From contig VXVC01000007.1 of NCBI GenBank assembly GCA_009836625.1, positions 1 through 64,000 of the forward strand: DNA of 64,000 nt, in the 5' to 3' direction. Positions 26,232 through 34,307 of the stretch are shown one piece after another. The notes beneath the pieces were generated by a model. The model saw only the letters and a list, made by a program, of their open reading frames with translations, was not told the DNA's origin and made no database searches. This stretch comes from Holophagales bacterium. GTDB taxonomy: Bacteria; Acidobacteriota; Thermoanaerobaculia; Multivoradales; Multivoraceae. A program made the translations under genes and the position numbers. Within the stretch, counting starts at the first letter, position 1; each line of letters begins with the position of its first letter.

Positions 26232-27421
26232 CGCAGAACGTGCCGGCCACGAACGCTTCCAGCAGCCTCGAGCGCCAGCTCGACTCGCTGCTCGAAGGCC
26301 AGTTGGTGGCCGGCGCCAGGAACGCGGTGGCGCGCATCGAGGCGCCGGCGGCGGGTTTCGTCTATGAGCACGCCGTAGGCGTCGCACGCGAGGACACCGG
26401 CGAGGCGATGACGCCGGACCACCGCTTTCACACCGCAAGCGTCAGCAAATCGATGACGGCACTGCTCGTGCTTCAACTCGCGGACGAAGGCGCTCTCGGC
26501 CCCAAGGGTGTGGACGCCAGGTACGTCGAGTTCGAGGTCTTCCCCGACGACATCCAGGAACGACTCCTCACCCGCGGCGGGCGGCCCGCCTTCGCCGGCG
26601 TCACCCTCCGGCACATGCTGTCGCACACGTCGGGGTTCCGCGACGCTTTCGTCGACGACGGCTCCGGGACCTCGAAGGAGATCGGGCGGCCGGCGCCGGG
26701 ATCGATCATCGGCAGCGATGCGACCCGAAACTTCACGGCCGCGTGGTCACCCTGGCTGCCGGACGGGGACACAACGGAGGTGAGGGGCGTCGTCAACTTC
26801 TACCTGTCGCAGCCGGGCATCACCGAGGCCCTGTCCGAGTCCGGCGCCGCGTTCCACTACAGCGACACTGCCTTCGTCCTACTGACGCTGCTCGTGGAGC
26901 GGGTCACCGGCGAGAGCTACCACGCCAACCTAGGAGAGCGGATCCTCACGCCCTGCGATCTGCAGGACAGCTACCTCGCCTACAGGGACGATCCGCCACT
27001 CGGGCCCCGTCGTCAGCCCGAGTCCGATGTCCATGCCTACGGCATACCGATGCTGAGTTCCGGCAAGAACCTCTCCTTCGACTGGGGCGGCGGCGGCCTC
27101 GTCACGACCGCTCACGACCTCGTGCGGTTTCAGCGAGCCTTGGCGGAGCACCGACTGCCCGGATCGAGCCGGATCCTGCCCGAGATGACCGCCTGGTCCA
27201 GGCCGGCCGGCCTGGCGGAGCCGCGGACCGGCGTCGGGCTCGGCCTCTTCCGCACCCGCTACCCGGGCGGTGAGCTGTGGGGACACTCGGGAGCCTGGGG
27301 GGCCAAGATGGACTGCGACCAGTCCCTCGGCATCTACTTCGCCGGCACGGTCAACCGAGCCGGCGCGGCCGCCGACTGGCATCACGCGCTGATTGCGGCC
27401 GTCGCCGAGCACATCCGATGA
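26228..27421 (+). CDS. Serine hydrolase, beta-lactamase family, no signal peptide
   Basis: A 397-residue penicillin-recognising-type hydrolase. S-V-S-K is visible in HTASVSKSMTALL, the second motif is Y-S-D (FHYSDTAFVLL) instead of Y-x-N, and the third is H-S-G (LWGHSGAWG). No export signal is seen, which points to a cytoplasmic esterase such as the EstB-type carboxylesterases. Its ATG overlaps the transporter TGA (ATGA). Position after a transporter and before a Rieske oxygenase suggests de-esterification of an imported compound before oxidation. Confidence 0.87.
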   Translation: MTQNVPATNASSSLERQLDSLLEGQLVAGARNAVARIEAPAAGFVYEHAVGVAREDTGEAMTPDHRFHTASVSKSMTALLVLQLADEGALGPKGVDARYVEFEVFPDDIQERLLTRGGRPAFAGVTLRHMLSHTSGFRDAFVDDGSGTSKEIGRPAPGSIIGSDATRNFTAAWSPWLPDGDTTEVRGVVNFYLSQPGITEALSESGAAFHYSDTAFVLLTLLVERVTGESYHANLGERILTPCDLQDSYLAYRDDPPLGPRRQPESDVHAYGIPMLSSGKNLSFDWGGGGLVTTAHDLVRFQRALAEHRLPGSSRILPEMTAWSRPAGLAEPRTGVGLGLFRTRYPGGELWGHSGAWGAKMDCDQSLGIYFAGTVNRAGAAADWHHALIAAVAEHIR

Positions 27422-27437
27422 GGAGGGCAAGACACCA

Positions 27438-28484
27438 ATGCGCGACCTGATCCGACGCCATCCCTTCTGGACCTTCTACGCCGCGGCCGTGCTGATCGGC
27501 CTGCTGGCCTGGATCTACCTGATGACGGTCGAACTCGTGCTGCAGGGGGAACGCGGTCCCGACTACAGCGCCTACGGCGAGTTCGTGGGCTACCGGGACG
27601 CGACCCGGGCGGCGCACCCGACACTCCACCACCACGGCGACAGCGTCCTGCTGTACATGCAGGCTGCCGCCAGCAAGATGCCGATCCTGCTGCCCATGTT
27701 CTCGTTCCCCTTCGCGCCGACGCTGGCCGCGCTGCTGATCGTGGGGATCGGCTGGAAGCGGCTCGGGCTACGGGCCCTGGTCGGTCTCTACCGCCCGATC
27801 CGGGGCAACGTGAGCCTCAGGGAAGGCGCGCAGCTCTACGCCATCCTGGTCGGCTTCCTGGTGACCTTCGTGAGCAGCCTGCTGATCGTCGAGCAGCTCT
27901 TCGGCGACTCCGCCAGGGTGGAGAACGCGGTCGCCCACATCGGGCTGCTGGACTGGCGGACCTTCGTCGTGACCCTCCTGGTCGCGGGCTTTCTCAACCA
28001 GGGAGCGCTGCTCGAAGAGCTGGGCTGGCGCGGCTACGCGCTGCCGCTGCTCGTCCGCAAGTGGAACAAGCCCCTGGTTGCCTGCGTCGTGCTCGGCGTC
28101 CTCTGGGCGTTGTGGCACTTCCCGCGGGAGATCCCGGGGATCCTGTCCGGCCAGCAGACTCTGGCCGCCCTGGTGCAGTGGCACCTGATCTTCTTCCTGT
28201 CGACCATCGGCATGACGATCGTCGCGTTCTACTTCGTCAATGCCGCGGGCGGCAGCGTCATCCCGGCGATCCTCATCCACGGCGTCCTCAACCACGTCGG
28301 CAACATGTTCGGCGCCGAGCAGCTCGTCGGCCGCTCGTACGGCGGGATGATCGGGCCGGTCGGCTGGGCGGTCGCCGGCGTCGTGGTCATCGCCCTGGTC
28401 GGGCCGGACCTCGGCTGGCGGCGCCGGGTCGAGGCGCTCGGCGACGACGATCCGAGCCTGATCTGGTCGGGCGGCGCACGATGA
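27438..28484 (+). CDS. CPBP-family intramembrane metalloprotease homologue
   Basis: A 348-residue polytopic membrane protein. Motif 1 is E193-E194-xxx-R198 (LLEELGWRGYALPLL), motif 2 is a His in LWALWHFPRE (H227) and motif 3 is the His/Asn of LIHGVLNHVGN. These are the catalytic residues of the Abi/CPBP (Rce1-like) family. The ATG at 27438 follows GAGGAGGG, and a longer upstream start is less likely. The downstream Rieske gene begins at an ATGA overlap with its stop. What such a protease does inside a catabolic operon is unclear. Bacterial relatives process membrane proteins or confer peptide immunity. Confidence 0.86.
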   Translation: MRDLIRRHPFWTFYAAAVLIGLLAWIYLMTVELVLQGERGPDYSAYGEFVGYRDATRAAHPTLHHHGDSVLLYMQAAASKMPILLPMFSFPFAPTLAALLIVGIGWKRLGLRALVGLYRPIRGNVSLREGAQLYAILVGFLVTFVSSLLIVEQLFGDSARVENAVAHIGLLDWRTFVVTLLVAGFLNQGALLEELGWRGYALPLLVRKWNKPLVACVVLGVLWALWHFPREIPGILSGQQTLAALVQWHLIFFLSTIGMTIVAFYFVNAAGGSVIPAILIHGVLNHVGNMFGAEQLVGRSYGGMIGPVGWAVAGVVVIALVGPDLGWRRRVEALGDDDPSLIWSGGAR

Positions 28485-29749
28485 ACGCCTGCGTTGACCT
28501 GATCGAACGGAGCGTGGCGCCCGACGCCTCCTGGATCCGGCCCGACATCTTCGCCGACGAGGCGCTCTACGGCCTTGAGCAGGAGAGGATCTTCGGCCGC
28601 TGCTGGCTCCTGCTCGGCCACGAGAGCCAGTTGCCCGAGCCCGGCTCGTTCTTTCGCACCCACATGGGCGAGGAGCCGATTCTCGTCACCCGCACCCTCG
28701 AAGGCGAGGTCCGTGCCTTCCTGAACCTCTGCCGGCACCGGGGCGCGCAGCTCTGCCACGAGGATCGCGGCGTGGCGAAGTCGTTCAACTGCCGCTACCA
28801 CGGCTGGGCCTACGCCTGCGACGGCAAGCTGCTGGCGGCGCCCGGCGAGAAACAGCTCTACTACGGCGAGCTGGACAAGGAAGAGTGGGGCCTTGTCCGG
28901 GTGGCGCGGGTCGAGAGCTACAAGGGGCTCGTCTTCGGGAACTTCGACCCGGACGCCGAGCCGCTCGCCGACTACCTCGGCAACATGGCGTGGTACCTCG
29001 ACATCCTGCTCGACCGCCGCGCCGGCGGCACCGAGCTGCTGGGCGTTCAGCGATGGCGGATCCCCGCCAACTGGAAGGTCGTCGCCGAGAACCACGTCGG
29101 CGACGAGTACCACGTCGGCTTCACCCACGGATCGCAGTTGCCGAGACCGATCGAGAGTCGCGCCGCGCCGATCCCGATGGCCCGCGAGATCCGCCCCGAG
29201 CTCGGCCACGGCATCGGCGTCGACGTCATTCCCGAGGACATCTCCCCCGGGGAGCGCGGCGGCTTCGACGAGGAGGTCAACGAGTACCTGCGATCGATCG
29301 CCGGGGAGATGAGGGAGCGCCTCGGCGAGATGAGGCCGCGCCTGTTTCCGATCCACGGCCTCGTGTTCCCCACGCTCGGCATGATCCCCATCCTCAACTC
29401 GATCCGCGTGATTCACCCGATCGGTCCCGGCGAAGTCGAGCTCTGGTCCTACTGCATGGTCGACCGGGACGCCCCGCAGCGGGTCAAGGACATCCTGGTT
29501 CAACGATCGATTGCCGCGTTCGGCCCGGCCGGCGCCTTCGAGCAGGACGACTCCGCCAACTGGACCGGCGTGACGAGAAACACGGTCGGCCACCAGGCCC
29601 GGAAACACCGGCTCAACCTGTCGATGGGCCTGGGGCACGAAGGGGAGGTTGCGGGGCTGCCTGGCGAGGTGGGCCTGACCGCGAGTGACATCAACCAGCG
29701 CGGCTTCTACCTGCGCTGGGTCCGCGAGATGACCGGGGAGTCGGCATGA
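28481..29749 (+). CDS. Rieske non-heme iron oxygenase, large (alpha) subunit
   Basis: A 422-residue catalytic subunit of an aromatic-ring-hydroxylating-type dioxygenase. The [2Fe-2S] Rieske site is C84-x-H86 (CRHRGAQLC) and C104-xx-H107 (CRYHGWAYACDG). The mononuclear iron site is N204, D208, H211 and H216 (AENHVGDEYHVGFTH), with a further Asp probable in FEQDDSANW. The length matches alpha subunits of benzoate-, biphenyl- or naphthalene-type oxygenases. The beta subunit follows with an ATGA overlap. No ferredoxin or reductase gene is adjacent, so electrons must come from elsewhere. The substrate is unknown. Confidence 0.93.
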   Translation: MNACVDLIERSVAPDASWIRPDIFADEALYGLEQERIFGRCWLLLGHESQLPEPGSFFRTHMGEEPILVTRTLEGEVRAFLNLCRHRGAQLCHEDRGVAKSFNCRYHGWAYACDGKLLAAPGEKQLYYGELDKEEWGLVRVARVESYKGLVFGNFDPDAEPLADYLGNMAWYLDILLDRRAGGTELLGVQRWRIPANWKVVAENHVGDEYHVGFTHGSQLPRPIESRAAPIPMAREIRPELGHGIGVDVIPEDISPGERGGFDEEVNEYLRSIAGEMRERLGEMRPRLFPIHGLVFPTLGMIPILNSIRVIHPIGPGEVELWSYCMVDRDAPQRVKDILVQRSIAAFGPAGAFEQDDSANWTGVTRNTVGHQARKHRLNLSMGLGHEGEVAGLPGEVGLTASDINQRGFYLRWVREMTGESA

Positions 29750-30285
29750 TGCCCGTGGACGCCCAACTGCTCGCCGACCTGCAGCTCTGGTACGCCCGAG
29801 AGGCCCGACTGCTCGACGAGCGGCGCTACGACCTCTGGCTCGAGACGGTGGACGAGGGAATCCGCTACCAGGTCCCGACCCGCTACCTCACCGCGCAGGG
29901 CGACGTCGGCGACTTCGGCGCCTGGACCGTCGAGCGCGAACTGACCCAGGCCGCCGATGTCTTCCTGATCGACGACGACTACGCGGGGATCCGGACGCGG
30001 ATCGAACGGCTGCAGTCGGGCATGGCCTGGGCCGAGATGCCGCCGTCCATCACCCGCCGGATCGTCGGCAACGTCGAGCCGGGAGAAGTGCACGAAGACG
30101 ACGGGATCGAGGTCTTCTCGGCGCTCATGGCCTTCAAGAGCCGGGGCCCGCGGGAGCGGAGCTTCCTCACTGCCCAGCGCCGCGATCTGCTGGGTCGCGG
30201 CGACGGCGACTTCCGCTTGCGGCGGCGCACGGTAATCATCGACGACACCGTGCTGATGGGCGAGAATCTCTCGATCATCCTCTGA
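29746..30285 (+). CDS. Aromatic-ring-hydroxylating dioxygenase small (beta) subunit
   Basis: A 179-residue SnoaL/NTF2-like beta subunit that completes an alpha-beta oxygenase. Typical features are an N-terminal helix (LYAREARLLDERRYDLWL-like stretch, residues 13-33), the Y-x-V-P segment IRYQVPTRYL and the C-terminal RRRTVIIDDTVLMGENLSIIL region. It has no metal ligands, as expected. The 4-bp overlap with the alpha gene ensures coupled synthesis. The SDR dehydrogenase starts 13 bp downstream. Confidence 0.9.
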   Translation: MMPVDAQLLADLQLWYAREARLLDERRYDLWLETVDEGIRYQVPTRYLTAQGDVGDFGAWTVERELTQAADVFLIDDDYAGIRTRIERLQSGMAWAEMPPSITRRIVGNVEPGEVHEDDGIEVFSALMAFKSRGPRERSFLTAQRRDLLGRGDGDFRLRRRTVIIDDTVLMGENLSIIL

Positions 30286-30297
30286 GGGCTTCGCACC

Positions 30298-31074
30298 ATG
30301 GCTGACTTCGAAGAGAGAATCTGCCTCGTCACCGGCGGCGCATCCGGCATCGGTAGCGCCACCTGCGAAGCGCTTGCCGCCCGGGGCGCGCACGTCGTCG
30401 TCACGGATGTCGACGAAGCCGCGGGGCGGAGCGTCGCGGACGCGGTCGGCGGCGAGTTCGCGCACCTGGACGTCAGCGACCGGGACGCCTGGACGCGCGT
30501 TGTTTCCGAGGTCGTCGAGGTTCACGGCGGCCTCGACCTGGTCCACCTCAACGCCGGCGTGACGACCCATCCGGCCGCCGGGGGCGGCTTTCCCGCCTTC
30601 GACATTGCCGCCATGCCGACGGACGCCTACCGCCGCGTCACGGGGGCCAACATCGACGGCGTCGTCTTCGGCGTGGGTGCGACCGTGCAAGCGCTGGAGA
30701 ACCGGGGCGGCGGAGCGATCGTCGTCACGGCCTCGGTTGCCGGGCTGGCAACGTGGGAAGTGGACCCCGTCTACACGATGACCAAGCACGCCGTCGTCGG
30801 CCTGGTGCGCGGGCTCGCACCGCCTCTCGCCCAGCGCAGCATCACCCTCAACGCGATCTGCCCCGCCGCCGTCGACACGAAGATCTTCGGCCCCGAGGCC
30901 GAGGACTTCGTGCGGGAGGCCGAGCTTCGACTCATGCCGCCGGCGCAGGTCGCGGATGCCGTGATCGAGTCGGTGACTGGCGGCGAGACCGGCCAGTGTT
31001 GGGTCTGCTACGACGGCAGGGACCCGATTCTCTACGAGCCGGCGCCGCTGCCGCGGCTGGGAGACCAGTCATAG
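30298..31074 (+). CDS. SDR oxidoreductase, candidate cis-dihydrodiol dehydrogenase
   Basis: A 258-residue classical SDR with TGGASGIGS near residue 13, a DVDEA acidic turn favouring NAD, N-A-G (LNAGVTTHP), the catalytic Ser in VTASVAGLA and Y-TMT-K (PVYTMTKHA). Encoded last in the Rieske operon, it is well placed to oxidise the diol product of the oxygenase. That role is inference from context. Its stop overlaps the convergent nucleotidyltransferase-like gene by 6 bp. Confidence 0.87.
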   Translation: MADFEERICLVTGGASGIGSATCEALAARGAHVVVTDVDEAAGRSVADAVGGEFAHLDVSDRDAWTRVVSEVVEVHGGLDLVHLNAGVTTHPAAGGGFPAFDIAAMPTDAYRRVTGANIDGVVFGVGATVQALENRGGGAIVVTASVAGLATWEVDPVYTMTKHAVVGLVRGLAPPLAQRSITLNAICPAAVDTKIFGPEAEDFVREAELRLMPPAQVADAVIESVTGGETGQCWVCYDGRDPILYEPAPLPRLGDQS

Positions 31075-31626
31075 CTGGCCGGCCTCGGACCGGATCTCCC
31101 GAAGCAAGCCAGCGCAGTCCAGTTTCTCTGCCAGATCCTCGAGCAGCAACTCGTCCGTCGGCGTCGGATCGAGCAGCATTCCAAGCACGTCCCCCCGGCT
31201 CCTGGCACTCCCCTTCTTCGCCCAGAGCAGCTTCGACAGGATGGCGTCTTCCTTCGAGACGATCCTCACGTCGAGGCCTTCGAAAAGCTCGACCGTCCGG
31301 CTGCGGCCGAGTTCTCCCGGAACGCTCTCGCCGACGTGGAAGTCGGCCTTGATCACCTGCTCCCGGTGAAGAGCCTGGAACATGCCACTAGTTTCTACCG
31401 CCCGGGCCAACCGTTCACGGTCTACAAGGAACTCATGGCTCAGGTCTTCCGCCAGGACTCTCGCGTCCGAAGGCGCGAGCCGGACGACGAAATCGACGTC
31501 CTGTGTCAGCCGCGGCTCGCCGTAGTAGGACGAAACCAAGCCGCCGGTGACGTGGTACGGAATCCCCCGGTCGCGGAGAACCGTGACCACCGCCTCCAGA
31601 ACGAGGCGCAGGGCGCCGACCGTCAT
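31069..31626 (-). CDS. Nucleotidyltransferase-fold protein (AbiEii/DUF1814-like)
   Basis: A 185-residue protein with the minimal nucleotidyltransferase signature: a Gly-Gly turn (HVTGGLVSSYYGEPRLTQDV) followed by D-V-D-F. It resembles DUF1814/DUF6036-type proteins, several of which are toxins in toxin-antitoxin or abortive-infection modules. The ATG at 31626 overlaps the stop of the upstream 75-residue gene (ATGA), so the two are translated together. It could be a toxin with the small protein as partner. No direct evidence of toxicity exists, and a housekeeping nucleotidyltransferase is possible. Confidence 0.75.
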   Translation of the reverse strand: MTVGALRLVLEAVVTVLRDRGIPYHVTGGLVSSYYGEPRLTQDVDFVVRLAPSDARVLAEDLSHEFLVDRERLARAVETSGMFQALHREQVIKADFHVGESVPGELGRSRTVELFEGLDVRIVSKEDAILSKLLWAKKGSARSRGDVLGMLLDPTPTDELLLEDLAEKLDCAGLLREIRSEAGQL

Positions 31627-31850
31627 GAATCGAGCCGCGACAGCAGGCATAGCGTCTCGCGGTCCGACCCGTAAAGTTGCTCCGCAACACGCCTCCTCAC
31701 TTCGGAGGGCGTCAACTCCGGTTCGCGGGCGACCACCTTGCGCGCGAGCATCTCCCGCACTTCGGACAGAAGGTCCTGCGACCTCTCGACTCGCCGTCGC
31801 CCCGACCAGCCGCCGATCGCCTCGCGGTACTGCTCTTCAACGCCTTTCAC
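31623..31850 (-). CDS. Small charged protein paired with nucleotidyltransferase
   Basis: A 75-residue, highly charged, helical protein beginning at GTG 31850. The sequence around ERSQDLLSEVREMLARKVV and TPSEVRRRVAEQLYGSD has the look of a short helical partner or DNA-binding protein. No defined domain is recognised. It is coupled by ATGA to the nucleotidyltransferase gene and lies 19 bp after the CapA-like gene, so it may belong to that transcript. The function is unknown; an antitoxin-like role is possible. Confidence 0.6.
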   Translation of the reverse strand: MKGVEEQYREAIGGWSGRRRVERSQDLLSEVREMLARKVVAREPELTPSEVRRRVAEQLYGSDRETLCLLSRLDS

Positions 31851-31869
31851 GGAAGCAGCCTACATCGGC

Positions 31870-33129
31870 CTATCGCCCGGTCTGTTCCTCCGCCGGCCGG
31901 ATGCGCACGCCGCGATGGCCGGCGACGTCGACGTAGCCCGTCCTGTCGACCCGGCCGTTCAGGTTCTGGCTCACACAGCCGTGATCGACGTAGTCCACCA
32001 CCTCCCGGCCCTCGGCTGACTCCGGATCGACCGCGCGCACGGCGCCTTCCGGATTCAGCCGGCAGGGCACGAAGCCGAACTCTGAGGGCGTCCCCTCCGC
32101 GAGCTTGACGTAGCCCAGCGCGGTCATCCGTGCCTCGGGGTGAAGCGGCATCAGCGGCCAGCCCCTGCGCGGCGCCACGCCGTAGTAGTCCGCATCGTCG
32201 TCGAGGACCGGCATGGCGGCGACGATCTCCTCCGGCCAGCGGTCCAGCCGGACGTCGAAGACGAAATGGCCGAGTCCGTAGAACACCGGCCGGTCGCGGT
32301 ACCACTCCATGCCGCGCAGGACATGCTGGTGATGGCCGACGACGATGTCCACGCCCAGGTCGATGCACAGGCGGGCGGTGCGCAGCTCGTGGTCGGTCAG
32401 GTGGTGAGATTTGAAGTGGTCGCCCCAGTGGAAGCTGGCGACGACCAGATCCGCCTGGTCTTTCGCGGCCGCGATGTCGGCCGCGAGGTTGTCGTGGTCC
32501 GCCTTGTCGGGCACGGTCGATACCCGCGGGTCGGCGCCCGGCGTGTAGGCGTCGTCGATCAGGTCCTGGTAGAAGTTGTGAGCCCTGAGCGGCGCCAGTC
32601 CGGCAAGGCTGCCCCGCGCCTCGTAGCCGCGGGGGAAGACCGAGGCGTAGGCGAGGTAGGCGACCTTCACGCCGCCGGCCTCGAGGATCGCGGGAGCGCG
32701 GGCCTCCTCGAGGCTGCCGCCGGCGCCGCAGGTACTGACCCCCTGCTCGTGCAGGCGCTGTCGGTTCTCGAGCATCGCCTCGCGCCCCCCGTCGAGGATG
32801 TGGTTGTTGGCCAGCGACAGCACGTCGAAGCCGACCCGGCTCAGAACGTCGAGATTGCGCGCCGGCGGCACAAGGGCCAACCCGGCGCTGGGCACCGATC
32901 GGGGACTGTCGGAGTACGGCCCCTCCAGGTTGCCGAACAGCACGTCCGGCGCGGTAAGCAGATCGCGCACCGGCGCGTAGGCCTCGTCCGGGTCGTCGCG
33001 GTCGGTGAGCAGGTCGCCGACGAAGCCGAGCAGCACGTCCCCGTCGGCGGCGCGGACCACCGAGGGGCCGCCGACCAGGGCGACGACGCCGGCTGCGGCG
33101 CCCGATCTGAGGAATTGTCGTCGGTTCAC
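31870..33129 (-). CDS. CapA-family (poly-gamma-glutamate synthesis) metallophosphatase-like protein, Tat-exported
   Basis: A 419-residue protein with a twin-arginine signal (MNRRQFLRSG). The calcineurin-like CapA fold is indicated by GFVGDLLTDRDD, LFGNLEGPYSDSP, LSLANNHILDGG, ASFHWGDHFKSH and VGHHQHVLRG, giving the expected Asp, Asn and His metal ligands. Family members occur with polyglutamate capsule genes but also alone as periplasmic phosphatases or hydrolases of unknown substrate. No pgsB/C homologues are nearby, so capsule synthesis is not supported here. It follows the hydrolase gene by 15 bp. Confidence 0.87.
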   Translation of the reverse strand: MNRRQFLRSGAAAGVVALVGGPSVVRAADGDVLLGFVGDLLTDRDDPDEAYAPVRDLLTAPDVLFGNLEGPYSDSPRSVPSAGLALVPPARNLDVLSRVGFDVLSLANNHILDGGREAMLENRQRLHEQGVSTCGAGGSLEEARAPAILEAGGVKVAYLAYASVFPRGYEARGSLAGLAPLRAHNFYQDLIDDAYTPGADPRVSTVPDKADHDNLAADIAAAKDQADLVVASFHWGDHFKSHHLTDHELRTARLCIDLGVDIVVGHHQHVLRGMEWYRDRPVFYGLGHFVFDVRLDRWPEEIVAAMPVLDDDADYYGVAPRRGWPLMPLHPEARMTALGYVKLAEGTPSEFGFVPCRLNPEGAVRAVDPESAEGREVVDYVDHGCVSQNLNGRVDRTGYVDVAGHRGVRIRPAEEQTGR

Positions 33130-33144
33130 GTTCGCACCTCCGGG

Positions 33145-34293
33145 TCAGCGGTCGATCCAGTCGCCGCAGATCGCCACCGCCTCGGCGAGCTTGTCGCCCT
33201 GCCCGAGGTAGTAGTGGGTGGCCCCTGCGATTTCGCGGAACTCCTTTTCGGTGTGGGACACGGCGGCGTAGAGCCGCCGCGCGTGGCTGGGCGTGCACGC
33301 GTCGTCCGCGCCGTTGTTGACGACCAGCACGGGAACGCTGATGTCGGCCGCGCACGCGAGACCGTCGGCGTTGGACTTCTCAAGGCTCCACTGCGACAGC
33401 CAGCTGCGCAGCGTCGTGAATCGCGCCAGGCCGGTCGGCCCCGTGTTCACGGTCTCCGGGTCGCCGAGGTAACACCGACCCGGCGGCCGGTCGTTCGGGT
33501 CGACAGCCGGGTCGAGCCAGCGCGGGTCGGCCATCGTCCCCTGGACGACGAAGCAGTGTTCCTTCCGGGCGCCGTCCTCGCGCTTCAGTTCCGCCAGCCT
33601 CTCGACCGCCCAGGCCGTGATCCTCGCGTTGCGGGCGACCTGCGCCTGTCGGTAACGCTCGAGGAACTCGTCCGAGTAGGGCGGCTGATTCGGGTTGTCC
33701 GGGTTGTAGAGATCTAGCTCCGGGTCCTTACGGTGCGGCTCGCGCTCATCGAGGATCGAGGCGTCCATCCACTCGGTGAGCGTTCCGGCGCGGCTGATGT
33801 GGGCGGCCAGCAGCATCACGCCGTCGGCCGGAATCAGCCCGGCCGCTGTCAGATCGTACGGGTCGTCGGCCGGTGTGTGAGTGACGGTCGGGTTCTCCGC
33901 CTGCTGCTGGTAGTAGAGCGACAGCGAGCCGCCGCCGCTCCACCCTCCGAGCAGGATCCGCTCGTAGCCGAACTCCTCCTTCGCGTGCTGGATCGTGCGG
34001 CCGAGGTCGACCACGCACTTCTCCATGATGAGGGCCGTGTCGTTCCCCCGATAGCGCCCGTTGCAGTAGATGACGTGGTGGCCCGCCGCCGCCAGTCCCC
34101 GCACCAGCGGCAACCAGGCGCCGCCGCCGATCGGGTGGTTGAAGATGACGACCGTCTTCGAGGCGCGCTCGCGCGGCCGCAGCAGGTGACTGTCGAAGAA
34201 GACGAAGCCGCCCGGCCCGCCGTAGACGTCGCCGAAGTCGGCGGTCTCCCGGAAGAAGACCGGGAAGGGAATGCGATCGTAGGGCTCGATCAT
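33145..34293 (-). CDS. Alpha/beta hydrolase (esterase-like)
   Basis: A 382-residue cytoplasmic hydrolase. It has FNHPIGGG at the oxyanion hole, a nucleophile elbow GGWSGGGS, an Asp in NNGADDACTPSHARRL and a His in IAGATHYYLGQG, completing a plausible triad. The frame remains open into the upstream dioxygenase gene, but ATG 34293 gives a clean N-terminus (MIEPYDRIPF). It lies 14 bp after a ring-cleaving dioxygenase and may hydrolyse the ring-fission product, as in hydroquinone-type pathways. This is inference from the pairing. Confidence 0.85.
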   Translation of the reverse strand: MIEPYDRIPFPVFFRETADFGDVYGGPGGFVFFDSHLLRPRERASKTVVIFNHPIGGGAWLPLVRGLAAAGHHVIYCNGRYRGNDTALIMEKCVVDLGRTIQHAKEEFGYERILLGGWSGGGSLSLYYQQQAENPTVTHTPADDPYDLTAAGLIPADGVMLLAAHISRAGTLTEWMDASILDEREPHRKDPELDLYNPDNPNQPPYSDEFLERYRQAQVARNARITAWAVERLAELKREDGARKEHCFVVQGTMADPRWLDPAVDPNDRPPGRCYLGDPETVNTGPTGLARFTTLRSWLSQWSLEKSNADGLACAADISVPVLVVNNGADDACTPSHARRLYAAVSHTEKEFREIAGATHYYLGQGDKLAEAVAICGDWIDR

Positions 34294-34307
34294 GGCGGCT
34301 CGGCCGG

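Noticed and set aside
31870..33129. Poly-gamma-glutamate capsule operon suggested by the CapA-like protein
   Set aside because: No pgsB, pgsC or other capsule gene lies nearby, and the protein has a Tat signal and stand-alone context.
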